A DNA stretch of 35,593 bases. It comes from Ligilactobacillus murinus DSM 20452 = NBRC 14221. GTDB lineage: Bacteria; Bacillota; Bacilli; Lactobacillales; Lactobacillaceae. Below the pieces are notes generated by a model. It did no database searches. It was not told the origin of the DNA and saw only the letters and a list, made by a program, of their open reading frames with translations. Location of the stretch: NCBI RefSeq assembly GCF_001591685.1, contig NZ_BCVJ01000018.1, positions 1 through 35,593 on the forward strand. The letters are read 5' to 3'. Below are positions 32,540 to 35,593 of the stretch, in pieces. Position 1 is the stretch's first letter. Every line of letters begins with the position of its first letter. The position numbers were made by a program, and so were the translations under genes.

Positions 32540-32580
32540 AGAACAGCTATCCCTCCCCCACTAAAGTAGGGAGATTCCCG

Positions 32581-33170
32581 CCAATTTTCATTGAAAAGGT
32601 AAATAATGAATGGTACATATTTAAAGTCGGTGTAAACTTATGATGCTCATGCGCTAAATATTTATCAACTTCAGCCTCATCTCGCGAAAGCCAATCAGCC
32701 TTGGTCCGATTAGGTGAAAAGGAGCGATTGAACATCCCCGTACTCATCTGTTCTAGGAATTTACTGCGATATTTTTCACCATGGATAGCACGCAAGATCC
32801 TTGTCAGACCGATTGCAGTCCAAGTCTGCAATCGGAGTTGCTGTCCCGTTCCCATGATGATATATGGAATATTGGGATATTTTTGCTTCACTTCAACCTG
32901 CAAAGTATGCACATCAGCCACTAAGGTCTGCCAGTCTTTAGGAAAGTGCCCATAATCAGCTGGCTCTACCACTGTATTTCCATGCCCGACATGATCGTGG
33001 CCCACAACCAAATAACCTGCTTGATTGGCAAAACGCGCAAACTCATCATAGCGTTCGATATGTTCGATCATCCCATGAACGATCTGTAAAACCGCTTTGG
33101 GATGCGGGATCGTCCACATAACTGCATGATTATTTCGTTCGCCAAAATTCCACATTCTTACTTCTGTCAT
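32581..33170 (-). pseudogene. N-terminal part of a broken serine hydrolase (lipase) gene
   Basis: An alpha/beta hydrolase of the monoacylglycerol lipase/lysophospholipase (S33) type: IVHGMIEHIERYDEFARFAN and HDHVGHGNT are typical. Where family members read IIMGHSMGS (catalytic Ser) and, 50-60 residues later, IMGTGQQ, this gene reads YIIMGTGQQLRLQTW; so an in-frame segment with the catalytic Ser is gone. The frame then runs to the TnpB element, near 32580. The other part is at 30776-31024. ATG 33170 follows GGGGAAATC. Confidence 0.88.
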
Positions 33171-33211
33171 CACGATTTCCCCAAAAGCTGTATGTCAAAT
33201 ACAAATTATAG

Positions 33212-34270
33212 TTACATGACATTTAACTTATCAATCAATGCCCTAGACTGATGCTCGATATCAGGATACATATAACCTGATGTAATTCCTAATAATTCAA
33301 GTTGCTTCCTTATTTTTTCCTTGCGTTTACCATCTATTTGAATAACGGAAAAACTCAAAGTTCCCCCAGTCTTCTTATCTTCCTTATTTGTGTGTAATTC
33401 AGTCGCAAACTCATCAATTGATCCAGAGATCTCTTGTTGTATTTCCACATACTCTTTTGATACACCATCACTTCGCTTGGTACTAACAACGCTAGGATAA
33501 ATAAACGCGCCTTGCTGTTGCCTGATGCGTTCAGTAGTTTTTGAAGGGAGAACTATTTGTGAGCTAATTAAGTCTTTATATATTTTAAAGGGATATACTA
33601 ATTTTTCACGTGTACGTGCTCGTTGATTTAATAAATTCATAAAATTGTTCAACTTATTAAACGCTTTCTCTCCTTCCTCGTCTCTAATATAATTATTGAT
33701 TTTTTCTCTCATTTCTATAATTGGTACTCCACCTAAAATTTCTATATTCCCATTGTCTAATTTCTTTTCAATTCTATGACATACAATTAAAAAATCATCA
33801 ATTATATCTTGAGGCATAAAATTCAAAGCAGACTTAATTGCTACTGTATGTCCTGTATCGAATTTTTCTTTCATCCTCTCTACTCCATATATGTGAATAA
33901 AACCAGGCTTGTCATCATCTTTCTCAACTGCAAAGTATAATGCAACCAAAGGACTTTTAGTTATATCTAGCATTCGTGTTTTAGCGCCATAATGTTGTAA
34001 CTCAGATATCATCCTAACTAGTGATGTATTCTCAGTATAATCATCTCTACCTAGTTCATTAAGTAATGTACGGTAATAATATTCACTCCCACGCCTAACA
34101 AGCTTTTCCTCTCGATACAACGATGGTAATCTAAAACCGTAGGGACAACTTTCACCTCTAAAAAAAAGTTCTTCATCTACTTCTTTTGAAGAATTTTCGC
34201 TATGTAGAAATATGTTTTTCAATATAGTATTCACAGTTGCAAGTTTTTTTGGTTTATTACTATCTACCAT
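33212..34270 (-). CDS. FRG domain-containing protein
   Basis: A 352-residue protein with an N-terminal FRG domain (named for its Phe-Arg-Gly motif): LFFRGES near residue 36, LPSLYREE, and HYGAKTRMLDITKSPLVALYFAVE (about 93-116). The C-terminal half has no motif I recognise. FRG proteins are common in accessory islands and are suspected of a role in phage defence; no activity is firmly known. ATG 34270 with GAGGAATGG is preferred over 34276. Codon use is richer in ATA and AT-ending codons than the neighbours, a sign of transfer. It is a single gene. Confidence 0.88.
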   Translation of the reverse strand: MVDSNKPKKLATVNTILKNIFLHSENSSKEVDEELFFRGESCPYGFRLPSLYREEKLVRRGSEYYYRTLLNELGRDDYTENTSLVRMISELQHYGAKTRMLDITKSPLVALYFAVEKDDDKPGFIHIYGVERMKEKFDTGHTVAIKSALNFMPQDIIDDFLIVCHRIEKKLDNGNIEILGGVPIIEMREKINNYIRDEEGEKAFNKLNNFMNLLNQRARTREKLVYPFKIYKDLISSQIVLPSKTTERIRQQQGAFIYPSVVSTKRSDGVSKEYVEIQQEISGSIDEFATELHTNKEDKKTGGTLSFSVIQIDGKRKEKIRKQLELLGITSGYMYPDIEHQSRALIDKLNVM

Positions 34271-34358
34271 AACCATTCCTCATTTATCAAATTATATAAT
34301 CTTTCACAATAACCGTATAGCATTAATTTTAACATAAAATTTATATTTAATACTCCTT

Positions 34359-34399
34359 AAAAAAACGAGCTCCACAAGTACTTGTGCAACCCGTTTTTT
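34359..34399 (-). terminator. Terminator of the MFS gene at the window end
   Basis: A stem centred on the palindrome CACAAGTACTTGTG, with outer AAAAAACG/CGTTTTTT, lies just after the transporter gene; seven T follow on the minus strand. Confidence 0.75.
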
Positions 34400-34406
34400 G
34401 TATTCA

Positions 34407-35585
34407 TTATGCAAAATACTTTTTATATTTGAAGATCAACCCCGCCTCGATCAATAAACTGATGGTAGCTAGTAAGAAGGAGACCGTGATCCCAAATTTT
34501 TGCGTGATAAAACTCATCACTAAAAGTAACATTCCAAACCTTATCACTGAAATTATCTCAAAAGCTGAGCTGATATTTACCATCTGGTTTTCAGGAATAT
34601 TTTCTTGTAATATAGTTATTTCTGGAATTTCTTTTAATTGAGATACTATCCCGATCAAAACTGAACAGGTCAAAAAGGCCATCGAATTAGGGATAACTAA
34701 GATCACTAAGATCAACGAAGCCGTCAAAACAAGCGAAGTCATCATACTGTAAACTTTACGTTCGAGCAATTTCTCGGAGATCTTAAATACTAATAACCCA
34801 CCTAAAGTGATCCCCACTGAGTAAGTCATATTAGCATAGCCCCAATATCTAGTACTCTCATGTAATCGTTCCGAAACAAAGACTAAGATGATCGTTGAGA
34901 CCCAGATCAAATTAGCAAACTCTTCAAAAAATTCGATCCCGACCAAAGTATATAATATTGGATTTTTTAAAAGTAGTTTCCAGCCTTTTATCAGTGTTTG
35001 GCGATCAGTTTCATTCTTTAACTCATCAAAGGCCACTCGCGGCAACAAACTTGTCATCCAAGTAGCTATTCCAAATAAAATGATCGTGATCAGTAATGAA
35101 CGATACAATCCAAGGATCGAGAAAAGGACACCACCATAAACCCAACCTAGGATATCGATCGTTTGAAAACAAACCGATGAAATGGCATTTGCTTTGATCA
35201 AGTCAGTCGTGTAATGAACTATCATCGCAGCAGTGACTGGCCCTTCAAAGCCATCTAGTAGTGTGATCAAGATCATCAAAACACAGACTCCTAACAGCGA
35301 TAACCTTGGCCATAGATATAAGGCCACAGTCAAGATCAGCAACAATCCCGTTTTACTAGCTTGTGAAAATAACATGATCTTATTCAATGCAAATCTTTTA
35401 CTTACTAATGGTACGAGCAAAGTCGAGATAAACGATGTTCCACTCATCAAAAGTGGAATGATCGAACTAGAGACCACTGACTTTGAGGTAAGATAAATAT
35501 TTGCAATGATCAAGACTTCCAACGAGTAATCGGCTAGATCCGCTACGATCTGTGAAGCAATCAGTCACCTAAATTCTTTAGTCAC
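34407..35585 (-). pseudogene. MFS transporter gene with an early in-frame TGA
   Basis: A transporter with about 12 helices that matches the MFS drug-efflux type (MefA-like layout). The frame is open from TTG 35522, but homologous sequence clearly begins earlier: upstream in the same frame it reads LIASQIVADLADYSLEVL, and before that a TGA (35565-35567), then AGG TTT GAA AAA ACT back to a GTG at 35585 (reading MTKEFR-stop-LIASQ). A TGG Trp codon changed to TGA would explain this. No ribosome binding site is seen near the TTG. The part before 35585 lies outside the window, so the true start is not known. Confidence 0.65.
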
Positions 35586-35593
35586 GCAGTTTG

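Larger units (their letters stand above)
31025..32580 (-). mobile_element. IS200/IS605-group element with TnpB only
   Basis: The element lies inside the lipase gene in the same direction. It has the palindromic ends of the IS200/IS605 group: CTCCC...GGGAG near 32553-32573 at the left end and CCCCAGTC/GACTGGGG (31035-31054) at the right end. It encodes a TnpB but no TnpA transposase, so it must move with a helper. Exact ends are uncertain by several bases. No target duplication is expected for this group. Confidence 0.85.

Noticed and set aside
1-35593. CRISPR array or cas genes
   Set aside because: No regularly spaced direct repeats and no Cas protein motifs were seen on either strand.

Overview
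The window looks like chromosomal DNA of a moderately low-GC Firmicute of the family Lactobacillaceae. The evidence is AGGAGG-type ribosome binding sites, sigma-A promoters, AsnA-type asparagine synthetase, and small families typical of lactobacilli (DUF3284, DUF4828, ClbS/DfsB-like, AsnA next to an extracellular nuclease). The genus is probably Ligilactobacillus or a close relative, but that is an inference from codon and protein style, not a proven placement.

Positions 1-990 hold a tRNA-Arg(CCU) gene with the decayed end of a tyrosine integrase beside it, joined to a cut-off ORF: the scar of a lost integrative element. 1027-4375 carries housekeeping genes (DUF3284, DEAD-box helicase, Gfo/Idh/MocA dehydrogenase, DUF4828). 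4466-7812 is a four-gene ABC exporter plus two-component operon resembling B. subtilis yvfRSTU, with a palindromic site upstream. 7920-13738 has a CPBP protease, MazG-like protein, secreted nuclease, asnA, nitroreductase, an ATP-grasp gene split by an in-frame TAG, a GNAT enzyme and a DUF1801 protein.

13740-14470 has no credible protein gene. It has the layout of a large structured RNA of about 570 nt on the minus strand: a strong promoter, then a 31-nt 5' arm that pairs almost perfectly with a 3' arm. Its size and design fit the ROOL class of giant bacterial RNAs. 14533-17500 holds a small membrane protein and an M20 peptidase plus permease operon. That operon is preceded by a consensus promoter, a 16-codon leader peptide with Trp codons and an attenuator-like pair of hairpins, which I take to be an undescribed attenuation system.

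17627-28462 is mostly metabolism and transport: two NADPH-FMN reductases (one fused to a PAS-like domain), an unusual multi-domain protein, an MFS carrier with a cre-like operator, a zinc macrodomain, a paired SMR exporter, a LysR/hydrolase divergent pair, an XRE regulator with two paralogous membrane proteins, and DinB. 28498-35593 is an eroding accessory region: a ClbS-like protein, an AbiL-type pair (RloA intact, RloB internally deleted), a lipase broken both by an internal deletion and by a TnpB-only insertion element, an FRG-domain protein, and an MFS gene with an early in-frame TGA. Three similar hairpin repeats are scattered at 8.9, 13.8 and 18.2 kb.
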